This document shows positions 32,741 through 45,500 of a DNA stretch of 64,000 bases, piece after piece; positions within the stretch are counted from its first letter, which is position 1; every line of letters starts with the position of its first letter. The notes below the pieces were generated by a model. That model ran no database searches, was not told the DNA's origin, and worked only from the letters and a program-made list of their open reading frames with translations. The stretch spans positions 48,618,289-48,682,288 of the forward strand of contig JAAALK010000286.1 of assembly GCA_019279435.1 (NCBI GenBank), given 5' to 3'. The position numbers were made by a program, and so were the translations under genes. The DNA is from Zizania palustris. Lineage: Eukaryota; Streptophyta; Magnoliopsida; Poales; Poaceae.

Positions 32741-35700
32741 ATGAGCGGCGGCGGCGGGCGGGAGGACGAGCAGGGCGGGCAGAAGGTCAAGAGCATGGAC
32801 GTCGAGAAGCTGGAGAACGGCGGCGCCGACAGCCCGAACACGCCGCTGCCCGCCGTCAAGTACTACGGCTGGAGGGCCATGCCCTTCATCATAGGTAGGG
32901 ATATATCGATCTCGACCTGATCGTCACGGATGGTTCGATCGCCTCGTCTGGCGGTGGCGTTGGCTGACGGTGGCGTGCTTGGGCGTGTGCAGGGAACGAG
33001 ACGTTCGAGAAGCTGGGGACGCTGGGCACGTCGGCGAACCTGATGGTGTACCTGACGCAGGTGTTCCACATGCGGAGCGTCGACGCGGCGACGCTGCTCA
33101 ACGGGCTCAACGGCACCACCAGCCTCGCCCCCATCATCGGCGCCTTCCTCTCCGACGCCTACCTCGGCCGCTACCTCGCCCTCGCCATCGCCTCCGTCGC
33201 CTCCCTCATCGTAAGCATTTTCTCCACCATCCTCTTCCTCCGGTCGATTTCCTTCCTTGCTCGCTGTGATGCCACCAATCCGTGCGCCGTGCGCGCGCTC
33301 GTACATTCATTCGCCTCCGAATCCGGGACCGGCTCCGAATTCGAGGTGGATGTCGCGCTCGATTTGGGGGGAATTTGAGGGGCGCGATTTCCCTTCTCGG
33401 ATTCAGATTTGTTTTTCTCTTGGGAGTTGGAGGCCTCGCCTGTGATTTGGGCGGACTTTCGAGTTGGCCACCGGCGTCGGCGGTGATGGGCGGCACATGC
33501 GACGAGGAACCACGTGCGCTTCTGCTCACGGGCTCGTGATTATCTCAGTCAAGATTAAAAGCGTGAACTACGCAATTACCACTGCTTTTCTTGCAAAAAA
33601 ACTATCACTAAAATTGCAAATTCCCAGATCAAAAGGTTAACAGTACATGTCCTAGCAAGATGAGCAGGATTGTTAATTCTGCCAGTAAATTACACACGCT
33701 TATAGCTCTTTAGAGCCTAGAAATTTTAAAGTACTTCCATATAATGTGTGTTTGATTTCTCCAAAATTTCTATATAAAAAAACTAAGTCCAAAAGCGTCT
33801 CAGGCTGGACTGATCCTAATCCACACCATGATGAGGCAGTACTCTTTACTAAAGAGGCGGCTGCCTACGTTTGGTAGCCTCGTGCCCTGCATTATCTGGT
33901 CCTTTCTGCAAAGGCGCACTTTGCAGCGGCGCAGGAGCTCATGATTAGCAGTCTAAGTAATCCGTATTATAATCCCTAATCACCTTTTAATGATTTGTGA
34001 GCACTGAGCAGCAGTATCAATTCCGACCTCACTAGCAGCTGGTTAGCCAGTGTTCTACAAACACATCATCAGTCTATGATAGTTGTTGCTCTCCCCTAAG
34101 TACGTAGCAACAATATCCCTAGCTACTAGTCTTCGTAGAAAAGAATATTACCCTTTGATTATTCCTTTTAAACTTTTACAAAACACTAAAAAACAATTAA
34201 TTTTTTTGATATACAGAACAATCAGAAACAGTATAAGGTATGCGTGTGTATAATCTTGTTGCACACTTGGGTCTCCCATCAATTACACGTAGCTGAAGCA
34301 GCTGGCTGGGTCCGTACGGTGTGGATCACACGTCGCTTTTAAACATGGAAATTACTTTTCTTTTTGTAATAGGGAACTTGTTGAGTGTTGGCCGGGTTGG
34401 TGGATCATCTCGATCTTTGCTGAACCCTAAAGTAGACTTGTTCCCTCGGCAACTTTGTTTAACTCGCAGTATTAATTATTTAATTTCAGCATATGGGAGA
34501 CCCAGCAGGCAAAATGCACGGTGCATTGGCTTAGCATACGGTACGGGTACTAGTGTTAGAGTAATACTAGTTTTGAAGTTTTAACTCTGTTCAACAGCAG
34601 TACAGCACCAAGCACAGGGGCTTAATTGGTTGGTGATATGCAATACTCTACTCTGGTTCAGCGGTAGTTCCCTTTGACTTGACGGGTGTCTTTTTCTTCT
34701 TCTTCTGAAGTCTGTGTCGGTTACTATTCCAGTTCATTATATCAGTCTTTTTAGTATTTTTGATTTTTTTTCTTAAATATAATTCGTTTGAGAACTTTTT
34801 AGTATTTTTATTTTATTTTTTCTTTCATACCGGATCTTATCAAATAAATATTATCATTCTCATAAATAAATAAATAACTGACATGTACAAGGAATCGATA
34901 CACCGTACCAAGATCGAACCTAGTTGCATCGATTTTCACACTGATTAGCACGGGGCTCTCTTCATCCCGTGCGTTATTTTTGTACGGTCAATTTAGGGTG
35001 CCCAGTTGCCCACTTTCCTTATGGGGCTAATGGGTCCTAGGCCAGCCACGAGAACTATCTGCTGTGCAAAGTGCAGCCAAATGAAGGCTGTATCCACGCA
35101 GGCTTTCAGCCAAGTGAAGATCCTGCCCACCTTATCCGGACGATCTGTCTGGAGTCTGGAGGTGTCTGCCAACTAACTGTGCAAGTGGGTGTGTCCGTGT
35201 GTGTGTGTGAGCTGTGGCCTGTGGCCATCAACATTGACCAGCTCACCGGATTCGTGGAGTATGTTACTCAGCAGCGCATGCACTGCAGCACACTAGGTAG
35301 CATGGTACTACAGTGGAAAAATAATTGGTATCTCACATCACTTGCTCGCAAGAAAAAGACGAGCAGTGTTCGCATTAATGTCACCACCTCCCTAACCACA
35401 CACGTAATGGCGTGAACCCTAATCATATATTATAAGCGCAATCTGGTAAGCGCGGTCAGTTGAACTGATAGCGATGGCCACTTCTTCTTCAAATTGGAAC
35501 CATGTAACAACCCAATAATCGTCGGTCGTCACCTAATAGTTTGCGACGTACGTACGAAACAATGAACTTGAACTTGGTAGTTATGTGGTGATTTACGTGT
35601 TTTATATTATGTTTTTTATTTATATATTATGCATCTATTCACTATAAGAAGAATTTTGAGGTGTGTAATTATATTATTGTGTTAAATCTATCGGTTTATT

Positions 35701-37412
35701 TTCCGTTGAGTTAAAGGGCGGTAGAGTTCTGGCTCCTAAAATCCATACTGAAGCTAGCTAGAACTTGTTCCATTACTCTAGTTCATTTTTTTGGAGCACT
35801 CTAAGTAGAATCCACTCATAAAAATGTTTGGTTTGACTTCAACTTCACATGATGGGCTGTTTGGGCCGAATTGTTGGTTATGCAGTTGACGGGCCATTCA
35901 TATTGACATGGACTAGGATAACGATCAAAATTCGAATGCCATGCTGATTTTCCCTCCAGTTTAATACGACGGTAACAATAGGCAACTAACCGGTTCGTTG
36001 AATCGCAGGGCATGTTCCTGCTGACAATGACGGCGGCGGCGGGCAGCCTGCACCCGCCGCAGTGCGCCGTGGGCGTGGGGCAGACCTGCGAGAAGGCGTC
36101 GTCGGGGCAGTTCGCCGTGCTCTTCATCTCTTTCGCGTTCCTGGTGCTGGGGTCGGCGGGGATCCGGCCGTGCAGCATGCCGTTCGGCGCCGACCAGTTC
36201 AACCCGCACACAGAGTCCGGCAAGCGAGGGATCAACAGCTTCTTCAACTGGTACTACTTCACCTTCACCTCCGCCATGCTCGTCTCTGCCACCGTCATCA
36301 TCTACGTCCAGAGCAACGTCAGCTGGCCCATCGGCCTCGGCCTCCCGACGGGGCTCATGTTCCTCGCCTGCATCCTCTTCTTCATGGGCACGCGCCTCTA
36401 CGTGCGTGTCACCCCAGAGGGGAGCCCCTTCACCAGCATCGTCCAGGTGTTCGCGGCGGCGGCGAGGAAGCGGTCGCTGAAGCAGCCCAAGGACACGAAG
36501 CAGGACCTGTTTGACCCGCCGCACACAAGCGCCGTCGTCTCCAAGCTGGCGCACACCGACCAGTTCCGGTGCCTGGACAAGGCGGCCATCGTGGCGACGC
36601 CGGAGGAGGTGCGCCCGGGCGGGGTGGCGCCGGCGAACCCGTGGCGGTTGTGCAGCGTGCAGCAGGTGGAGGAGGTTAAGTGCCTCATGCGCATCATGCC
36701 CGTCTGGTCCACGGGGATCATCTACTACGTCGCCGTGGTGCAGCAGTCCACCTACGTGGTGCTCTCCGCGATGCAGTCCGACCGCCACCTCGGCCGCAGC
36801 TTCCAGATCCCGCCGGCATCCTTCACCGTCTTCGCCATGCTCGCGCAGACGCTCTGGATCCCCATCTACGACCGCCTCCTCGTGCCGCGCCTCCGGAAGG
36901 TCACCGGAAAGGATGAGGGGCTCACGCTCCTCCAGCGCCAGGGCATCGGCATCGCGCTCTCCACCGTGGCCATGATCATGTCAGCCATCATCGAGGACCG
37001 TCGGCGCCATATCGCGCTGACGCAGCCGACGCTGGGCACCACCATCACAGGCGGCGCCATCTCCTCCATGTCCAGCCTTTGGATGGTGCCGCAGCTCATG
37101 GTGCTGGGGCTCTCCGAGGCATTCAACCTCATCAGCCAGATCGAGTTCTACTACAAGGAGATCCCGGAGCACATGAGGAGCGTCGCCGGCGCGCTGGCCT
37201 TCTGCAACCTCGCGCTCGGCAACTACCTCAGCGGCTTCCTCGTCACCATTGTGCACCGGACCACCGGCGCCGGGAGCAACTGGCTGGCTCAGGACCTCAA
37301 CAAGGGCAGGCTCGACCTCTTCTACTGGATGATCGCCGGCATCGGCGTCTTCAACATCATCTACTTCATCATCTGCGCCAGGTGGTACAGGTTCAAGGGG
37401 GTAGCCAACTGA
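32741..37412 (+). CDS. NPF (NRT1/PTR) family proton-coupled transporter, NPF2.4-like
   Basis: Three exons, 32741-32894, 32993-33210 and 36009-37412, join in phase (1, then 0) to 591 residues, normal for NPF. The ExxEK motif that couples transport to protons is present at residues 54-58 (NETFEK). Also visible are FLSDAYLGRY, the family stretch INSFFNWYYFTFT, a long central cytoplasmic loop, and FYYKEIPEHMRS near the end. About 12 membrane segments are expected. NPF proteins are plasma-membrane or tonoplast importers of nitrate, peptides or hormones. Position next to a FLO6-like gene matches rice OsNPF2.4, a low-affinity nitrate transporter. Substrate is inferred from that orthology, not from the sequence. 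Intron 2 is 2.8 kb and carries no recognisable gene. Confidence 0.93.
33211..36008 (+). other. Long intron 2 of the NPF gene
   Basis: GTAAGC donor at 33211 and a CGCAG acceptor at 36004-36008. The sequence is AT-rich with CT-rich and T-rich stretches near 34690-34830. A 114-codon frame at 35071-35415 lacks any recognisable domain and is not called a gene. Confidence 0.6.
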
Positions 37413-38219
37413 GACACAGGTGCCAAGCTTGCTTGGATGGTTAATTATGTCAAAGTGCAGATAATTGATTGGTGGTGTACGTGTTTTGGATACCATATAT
37501 AGTAGCAGCATATATCTCTCTTTTTTCTTTTTGTTCTTACATTTTCTTTATTTCTCTCGTATTTTTGTTCTTGTGTTTCAATCAAATCTATAGGATTAAG
37601 TGGATGGGGTACGAGGAGAGGAAAGAAACACAAATGTTGGTTTCTTGGAAGTGGTTAAGTGAATGTGAATGTGAATGTAACTTGCTGTTTGACTGATTAA
37701 AGTTAAGTAAATGAGTAAGATATATTGAATAGTACCTTCAAGCTAAGTTTACAGTCTGTTGTTTTTTTCTTTCATGCATCTGCTAGCAATTAATGTGTTA
37801 TGTGTATATATGGTAGCTATATATTTGGATATCCTATCACTTTTATTATTGTTGTTTTCCTTAATTTAGCCTTCTTTTTACTCCTACTGTATATGTGTAT
37901 ATGTATATATGTCGGATAATATGATCATATTGTATGAGAGCAAGCTTGTTATCAAGTGGCAGCCGTACGTAGCAATTCTTCCCTTTGCTAGTTACTTTCT
38001 TCTTATGCGACTCATTGCTGGTCCTTTCACGAAGGTAGGTTATGTCAAAAAAAAAATTCCGTGGATTGGAAGTTTCAATAGATATATCCGAAGTTTCGAT
38101 TATTATCTTAGGCATAACCTTTATAATCTAAAATACTCTATCGAAAATTCCGATCCAGGATTGGAAGTTCCGACGTGGGCGAACAGATTGGATTTGTTAC
38201 GGTTTTGAAGGTTTCGAGA
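37413..38219. other. 3' flank of the NPF gene
   Basis: AT-rich sequence that probably holds the 3' UTR in its first few hundred bases. From about 37880 onward it may already be the upstream part of a degraded LTR. Confidence 0.4.
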
Positions 38220-41200
38220 TGAGCACGACCAAGGGGCTCTCAGCCCTATAAAAGGAGAGAAAGAGAATTTCTTGGGACAAGTAATAAGCCTAGATTAGAT
38301 CTAGCAACCAAAGACTCATCTCCTCCATTTCTTGATCTCAAACGTTAAGATCGGAGATCTTCCGTCTCCCACGTGCGGTGCTAGCACACTGTCGTGGGAG
38401 GTACTTCATCCCTGTACGCGTGGACTCCGTGGAGGCATTTTCTCTAACAGCGACGCTCATGGACATATTCACGCGAACAACTACGTCATTTTCATCGATC
38501 GGATCGGCGAGAGACGACAAGAACGAAGCGAGGATAGACTTGACGCACTACTCTGACATCTTCTTCTACTGCACCTAGCGCATATCGTGCTAGAAGGTAA
38601 CGATCCATGATCTCACCCACGTATGAGTCTTGGGCTTAGGGCGAAAAGTTTGAATTTGTCGGCCAGCGTAGCTCCCCTATTCCCCAACAGGTCATCGCTC
38701 CTTACCGCTGCATCCTCAACCTTGCGCTTATTGGGTCTCTCTGCCAACTTGGTCTCTTCCTTCCGTTGCCTCGATGGTTCTATGGCTGCTGCTTAATTCA
38801 TCTACCTCATTTTTTCACAATGGCATCATCGATTAAGACATCTTCGTCGGTAACTTTTAGGGTCTATATTTAGTACCGTCTCTTTAGATAACTATTAGAA
38901 TTACTGTTTAGGTAAATAAAATCAACCTTACAGTGAATCTATATAACCGATTCTTTTTTATCTTGTTCATTCTGATATGTGCAGACTAATTCCTTTTATT
39001 TTAAAAGGAGAACATCGTTACTGTATCGTTTTTCTATACGTTTTTTCTTGACATACCTGGCTTTATTTTATCACTCATTGCAATAAACTTTTATCTATTA
39101 AAAAAAATACATCCATGTTATAGACTCAGTTCAATAGTTTTATTGAAGTCTCACATTGATTCCATATGAGAGTACCTTCCGGTGCTTTTCAAAATTTTCT
39201 TCCATAGTAGTGCACCATTGCACAATTCTTTTATCCTCGTGCTCATGCTCAAAATAGAGTGATCGAGCACAAGCATCTTCATCTTCATGATGACATTTTG
39301 AGCTCTTTTGATTGCCTCTTCGACTCCCCTTTATTTATTTTTTGCTAAGGCTATTTCTATGGTCGCCTATTTAACCAACATTCAACCCTCATTTGTTCTT
39401 CGGGATGGAATTCTAGTTGAGCGTCTTTGGGTAAAACACCTAACTATTCTCTCTTTCATCAGTTTGGTTGTCTTTGCTATTTGCTCCTTACCCCTCATGA
39501 GTGTGCAAAGCTCACTGTCCAATCTGTGTGTTTTCTTAGGCTGTAGCATCAAGTATAAGGGATATAGATGTTAGGATCTTGTTGGTCATCGTCTTTGGAT
39601 CTCTCGTAATGTTATTTTTGATGAGTCTTGTCCCTTTTACTCTTATTCTTTTGATGTTTCTTCTGCATCAATAGTTTAGCCAATTCTTTTTTCCTCTTCT
39701 GAATCCATGACCACCCACTTCTATGGCATCTCCTCTAATTGTGTCTTCTTATCTAATAGAGGGTTCTCTAGAGATTTTTTTGGCAATTGACTACCTGTTA
39801 CTCATGTTTACACATGTCAATCGTGGGATGATAGTGTCTCTTCATCTCCACCCTTTGAGCCTTTTTTAGCAAGAACATGGTCTCACTATGATGAGACTTT
39901 TTCTCCTATTGCTTATATGATCATAATGTGTACCCTTCTTGATGTAGCCTCTGTTTCTCAGTGGCCTATCTCACAGCTTGATGTCAAAAATATTTTTTTA
40001 ATGGTGAGTTATGTGAGGTAAAGATGGCAATGGGTATATTCCCATTGGGTTTGATCATCTTAAACCCATACCCGTTAGAAAAAATCTCTCCGTCGGATAA
40101 CCCATATATATATACGGGTACAATTTTCCCCCAAACCCATACCCATGCGGGTAAAATATACCATCGGGTACCCATACCCATCAATATGCACCACACACAA
40201 AACATGCTAAAAAATAATAACTTTGTATCTATCTTCGCAAAAACGGTGTTTCATCTAATTAGACCGACCACTCATTCAGTCATAAAATCAAAATTACATA
40301 TATAAATAAACTCCTAAACATAATACATCAATAATTTAACCTACAACAATAGAAACAATGATTTAAACTCCGAAAAAATATAGGATATTGGGTGATGGAT
40401 ACCCATCGGGTAACGGGTATGGATATTAGGAAATCATACCCATACCCGCGTACCCGTTGGGTACTATTTTCTCCCGTTAGTAAATCCGTGGGTGAACAAT
40501 TTTACCCGTATATCTACCCTAATAGGGTAAAAACCCATCGGGCTTCGGGCACCCATTGCCATCTTTAATGTGAGGAAGTCTATATACATCCACACATCTA
40601 TTATTTCATTCCTAATGATACGATTTGTTATCTTTGGCATTCACTTTATGATCTTAAACACACTCCTTGCGCTTGGTTTTATTTTCCCCCCTATTGTTAT
40701 TGCTACAGTTTTGTGGCTAATATTCATGATCATACTCTATTCATTTGTACTTCCTCTTGTCGTCCGACACTAATTATACCTTATGTAGATGATATGGCTA
40801 TTAATGGTGATGGTCATGAATATATCTTTTTAAGGTGCATCTTAGTGAGCAATTTATTATGATTGATCTTAGGTATAGAGTTTTCTTTGACACTTGAGGG
40901 TTTTATCCGTCTCAAGAGAAATATATCTAGGATTTTCTTAGTACTTCTTAATACTTAGTAGTGTTTGTCTTATAGATCAACGCACAGTTGAGACTTATAT
41001 GGATCTATCTTAATGTTCATCTTTATTTAACTGATGATGATCTTTTTGATGATCTCACATGATACCATCACATTGTTGTGGGGCCGATTTTAATGGAGTT
41101 ACTTATCCTGACATTTCCACCCTATGCATATCTCGAGTCACCTTTTTCTACTCTTAGTCAGCTTCATTGTAGTCATCTTCTTCGGTCCCACGATATATTC

Positions 41201-41470
41201 GTGGTATTATCTCTGGTTGGTTGTTCCTTCCATGATCTAGCTCTTTGGAACTTAAGATGTATTCCGATGCTACTTGGGCCAACTATTCTTTTTAGTGTTG
41301 TTTTCTATCTACTTACTGTGTTTTTTATGTATCCTCGTTGCTTGGAAAACTAAGAAACAAACTGTAGTTTCATCTTTGAGTACAAGGGTTGAATATCTAC
41401 GCCAACTCTTCTTTTATCGGACAGCAAATGTACTATTAGCATTGTTTATGATCAGATGAAGCAACAACTT
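38220..41470 (+). mobile_element. Fossil Copia retrotransposon
   Basis: Upstream is an LTR-like segment with TATAAAAGG (38247-38255) ending about 38690 in CCCCAACA. Downstream, in shifting frames with many stops, are Copia pol remnants: an integrase C-terminal piece (YLTNIQPS, VFLG, KYKGYRC, 39360-39570), RT pieces (SQLDVKN-FL near 39975, YVDDM at about 40780) and RNase H pieces (SDATWA near 41260, AWKTKKQTVV near 41335). No full domain is intact and no 3' LTR was matched. The RT region is interrupted by a hAT MITE at 40019-40567. Confidence 0.75.
40019..40567. mobile_element. hAT-type MITE with intact ends and target duplication
   Basis: Perfect 17-bp terminal inverted repeats, TAAAGATGGCAATGGGT and its complement, flanked by the 8-bp direct repeat ATGTGAGG (40011-40018 and 40568-40575). 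The 8-bp duplication and these ends identify a hAT-superfamily element. 549 bp, rich in GGGTA/TACCC words near both ends, no transposase. It sits inside the RT region of the fossil Copia element. Confidence 0.93.
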
Positions 41471-42350
41471 ACAAAGCATATTTCCCCAAAATCTAGAATG
41501 GCTCCATCCTTAAAAAAAGAAGAGTAAGGCAACCACCCAACTTCCACGGCTACGTGACGATGAAGGGGCACCTTGCTAATATCGTTAACGCTTGTGCTGA
41601 CCCAAGCCATACCGAACGTCAGAGGAAGAACCCCAACGAGCTGCTCAAGTAGGAACCTCTACAAGATGGATCGAGAGGGTAAGGGTTCAAAGAGTTTTCA
41701 ACAGAGGAGGTGGTTGGGTGATCATAATCACGACGACGACGACGACAACATGGCCCTAGAGTGATGGTGCTGCCAACACAGCAAGACTCCATAGGCAACT
41801 AGTCATTGAAGATGCCAGATGCCGATATCCAACACACCAACTCGCTATGAGCTCACAAGATACGCCACCAACGATGCAAAAACCATTCCATCCTCAGACC
41901 GAAAACAAACCAAAATATGTCCATCCTCACACCAAAATAATCCTAAAAATAGATTGGAATTATTTATCCAAAAATGTGATAAAGCTATTCCAATCTTACC
42001 TCACTCTTAAACCAACCCCAACCACACCCTACTCCTTTGCAAGGTTACAAGGCAGTTTTGTCACCACAGGATATGTACAGTGCACGAGGACAAATACGGC
42101 AATCCAGAGTAAGATTCCATCTTTTTTTTTTTTAAAAAAAAAAGAGGATTTGTTACACACCATGATTCCAGGAAGGTGTGCAAAACACCTGCATACCCAT
42201 CACACAACTATACTTCTCCGGGGAGAGGGGGGAGGGGGACTGGGAAGACACTATTTTCTTCTCCTATCTAACAGGGTGAGGCATTTAGACAACACCCTTC
42301 ACCGTTCAAGTCAAGTCGTAAGAATCTCTACCAAAAAAAATTAAGAAACA
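41471..42350. other. Intergenic DNA
   Basis: No gene supported. A 165-codon frame at 41847-42344 shows no domain and has biased, repeat-like composition. A (GAC)n tract lies near 41735. Confidence 0.4.
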
Positions 42351-42500
42351 GTAACTTACGGCAAATCAGATTAGTCACAAGGGGGAACCGAGCCAAACAG
42401 CTGGCACATATTTTTGTTTCCATTCTTGATGACAATTGGCCTAACCATGTTGACAAAGATCTACAAAAATGCTACCAGGATTGACGCATGCAGCTTCAAG

Positions 42501-45500
42501 TCAAGTGACAGTCAAAAGGTTGTTTTCATGCCCGTTGTTGTTCACAAGAGGGCGCAGTGGATCATTCTTCCAAGCACCATCAACAATAAATTTAATCTGA
42601 AGATAAGGCTATCAGAATGAGGTAAAACTAATGGCGACTGGAAGCATAATAAAGGCTGGCCATTACCTCATATCTACCAGGATACAACCTCAGGTTTAAG
42701 GAAAAGGTGCCTCTTTCTGATCTTTCCATGCTTCTCTGCAGGAATCCAATGTAATGGAATTAAGATTATCCTCAGATTTAAGATGATAATATGTATAGGT
42801 GAAAGCTATTATCTTTCCAATCTGAACATATAACAAACATACCAATGGAACATTTCGAATGTCATCAAACATGCAAGCACAGAGCTATGTAGAATGACAA
42901 AGGGATAGACTTAATTAACATTACTATTATACTACATGAAATGCACATCCTTGTTACGTCCAACTGTCAGTTGTTATTGTTAGAGTGTGTGTGTCTGTCT
43001 TGTGGGTCCCCCTGTGTGGGCCCCTCCTGTAAGGCTCTCCTTCTTCTATCCTACCAACTCTAAGGAGAGGAATCTATCCAGCTTCTTCCTTCATGGTATC
43101 AGAGCCTTAGGCTCCCCTCCTTCCCCCCTCTTCTCTCCTGCCGCCGGCGCAGCCGCCGCCGCCTCCATGGCCGGCGAGCCCCGTCTTCTCCTTCTCGTCA
43201 CTGGCGGCCTCCTCCTCCATGTTTCCTGTTGCGCCGCCACCGTGTGGGCTGGGTACCGCCACCATGGCAGGATCCGCCACCCCCCCGCCCGGATCCGACG
43301 CCAGGGCGGCCAGATCTGGCGCCGCCGGCCTCCCTTCGCTCGGATCTGACGCCGGGGCGGCCAGATCGGGCGCCGCCCCCTTCCCCCCGCCACAGCCATG
43401 GCCTAGCCGACCATGGGGGGGCCCTCTTGCTGCCGCCAGCCTCCCTATGGCCTCTGGAGCGCCGCCGCCCCTTCCCCCTGCCACGGCCTTGGATTGGATC
43501 CTTGGGTCCATCACTGTCGAGCTCCAGGACATCGTGCGGGAACTTGGTGACACCGCTCGGCAGGCCTGGGTTGCGATCGAGGGGCAGTTCCTTGGCAACC
43601 GTGAGGCTCGTGCTCTCCAGTTGGACGCTGCCTTCCGCACCTTCGTCCAGGGGGATCTCTCCATCTCGGAGTACTACCGTCGCATGAAGGGGATGGCGGA
43701 TTCTCTTCGTGACCTTGGCGAGCCTGTTGCGGACCGCACTCTTGTCCTCAACATCCTCCGCGGTCTCGGCGACAGCTACGCCCATCTCCGGACGTGGATC
43801 ACCAGGACAGTGCCGTTCCCCTCCTTCCACAAGGTTCGTGATGACCTTGTCCTCGAGGAGCTGACCCAGGGGCTCGCTCCCACATCTACTACCGTGACTG
43901 CTCTAGTCACCTCCGGCTCCAGCTGGCCGGCCTCCCACCCACCACCGTCACCGGCTCCCTCCCTTCTTGGTACTCCTCCCGCAGGTTCCACCACTAGCGG
44001 GGGGGGGGGGGGGGGCGTGGTGGCGATCGTCGTCGCCGGGGAGGGGGGCGCCGTGGTGGTACCGGTCGCGTTCTGGCTCCTACCTCCGCCACACCAGCCC
44101 CTGCCGCCGGAAGTGCCGGGAGTGCGCTCTGGCCATCCTTCTCCAACCCATGGACGGGGGCGCATTTCCATGTGGCCGGGACAGTTCACAGCTACTCCTC
44201 GGCCTGCTCCTTCGGCATGGGGCCCGTGGTCCGGTGGGTGGGATTAGGCGGCCCTCGCGCAGTCATTCAACACCATGGCGTTGACTCCGCCGGCCGCCAC
44301 GAATTGGGTGGCCGACTCGGGTGCTTCCTTCCACACCACTCCTCATGATGGTATTATCTCCTCTCATAGGCCCCCCCACCCATCTCATCCTTCTTCCATC
44401 ATGGTTGGGAATGGCTCATGTCTTCCGGTCACCTCCGTGGGTGATGCGACTCCTTGTGGGTTTTTCGCCTGCAAAATATTCTTGTTGCTCCTGACATTGT
44501 TCACAATCTTCTTTTCATTCGTCAATTCACCACTGATAATTCATGTTCTGTTGAATTTGACTCTTTTGGTTTGACTGTGAAGGATATGGCCACCCGGCGT
44601 CCTCTTCTCCGCTGTGACAGCACCGGACCCCTCTACACACTTCGTCTTCCACCTTCCGCTGCTCCACCCTCGTCCGCCCTTGCCGCCACATCGTCCTCCA
44701 CACTCTGGCACCGCCGGCTTGGTCACCCCGGTGTCGACATTTTGGCTCAGCTTTGTCGTAGCTCCTCTATTCCTTTTACTAGGGCTACTAGTGAGCATAT
44801 TTGTCATGCGTGTCAATTAGGTCATCATGTTCGCCTACCTTTTCCTATTTTTCCTCGCATGTTGTTCATGCGTTTGACCTTATTCACTGTGACTTGTGGA
44901 CCTCTCCGATCATGAGTATTTCTGGTTATAAATATTATATGGTTGTTCTCGATGTTTTTTCTCACTACTCATGGACGTTTCCTTTGCGGTCCAAGTCGGA
45001 TGCCTTCCCCACGCTCACTCACTTCTTTGCTTGGGTTTCTACTCAGTTTGGGGTTACTATCAAGGCAGTCCAGTGTGATAATGGTCATGAGTTTGGCAAC
45101 TCTGCTTCCCGGGCTTTCTTCCTCTCGAAGGGAGTCCAATTGCGCATGTCCTGCCCCTATACCTCCCCTCAGAATGGCAAGGCGCGAGCGCATGATTCGT
45201 ACCACTAACAATGTTATGCGCTCCATGCTCTTTCAGGCTTCGGCTCCCGCTCGCTTCTGGGCTGAGAGCCTCCTTACTGCCACCTATGTGCTCAACCGCC
45301 TGCCTTCTAAGGCCACGTGCGCTCCCACCCCTCACCATGCCTTGTTTGGTACCCCACCTTCCTACACTCACCTTCGTGTTTTCGGGTGTGCTTGCTATCC
45401 CAACACTTCTGCCACTGCTCCTCATAAGCTTGCGCCCCGCTCGACACCGTGTGTGTTTCTCGGCTACTCCCCGATCATAAGGGGTACCGTTGTTTTGACC

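Noticed and set aside
35071..35415. 114-codon frame in NPF intron 2
   Set aside because: No domain, low-quality composition including a GTGTGTGT run, and it lies within a normal intron.
41847..42344. 165-codon plus-strand frame
   Set aside because: No recognisable domain, crosses A- and T-homopolymers and overlaps the 3' flank of the FLO6-like gene.
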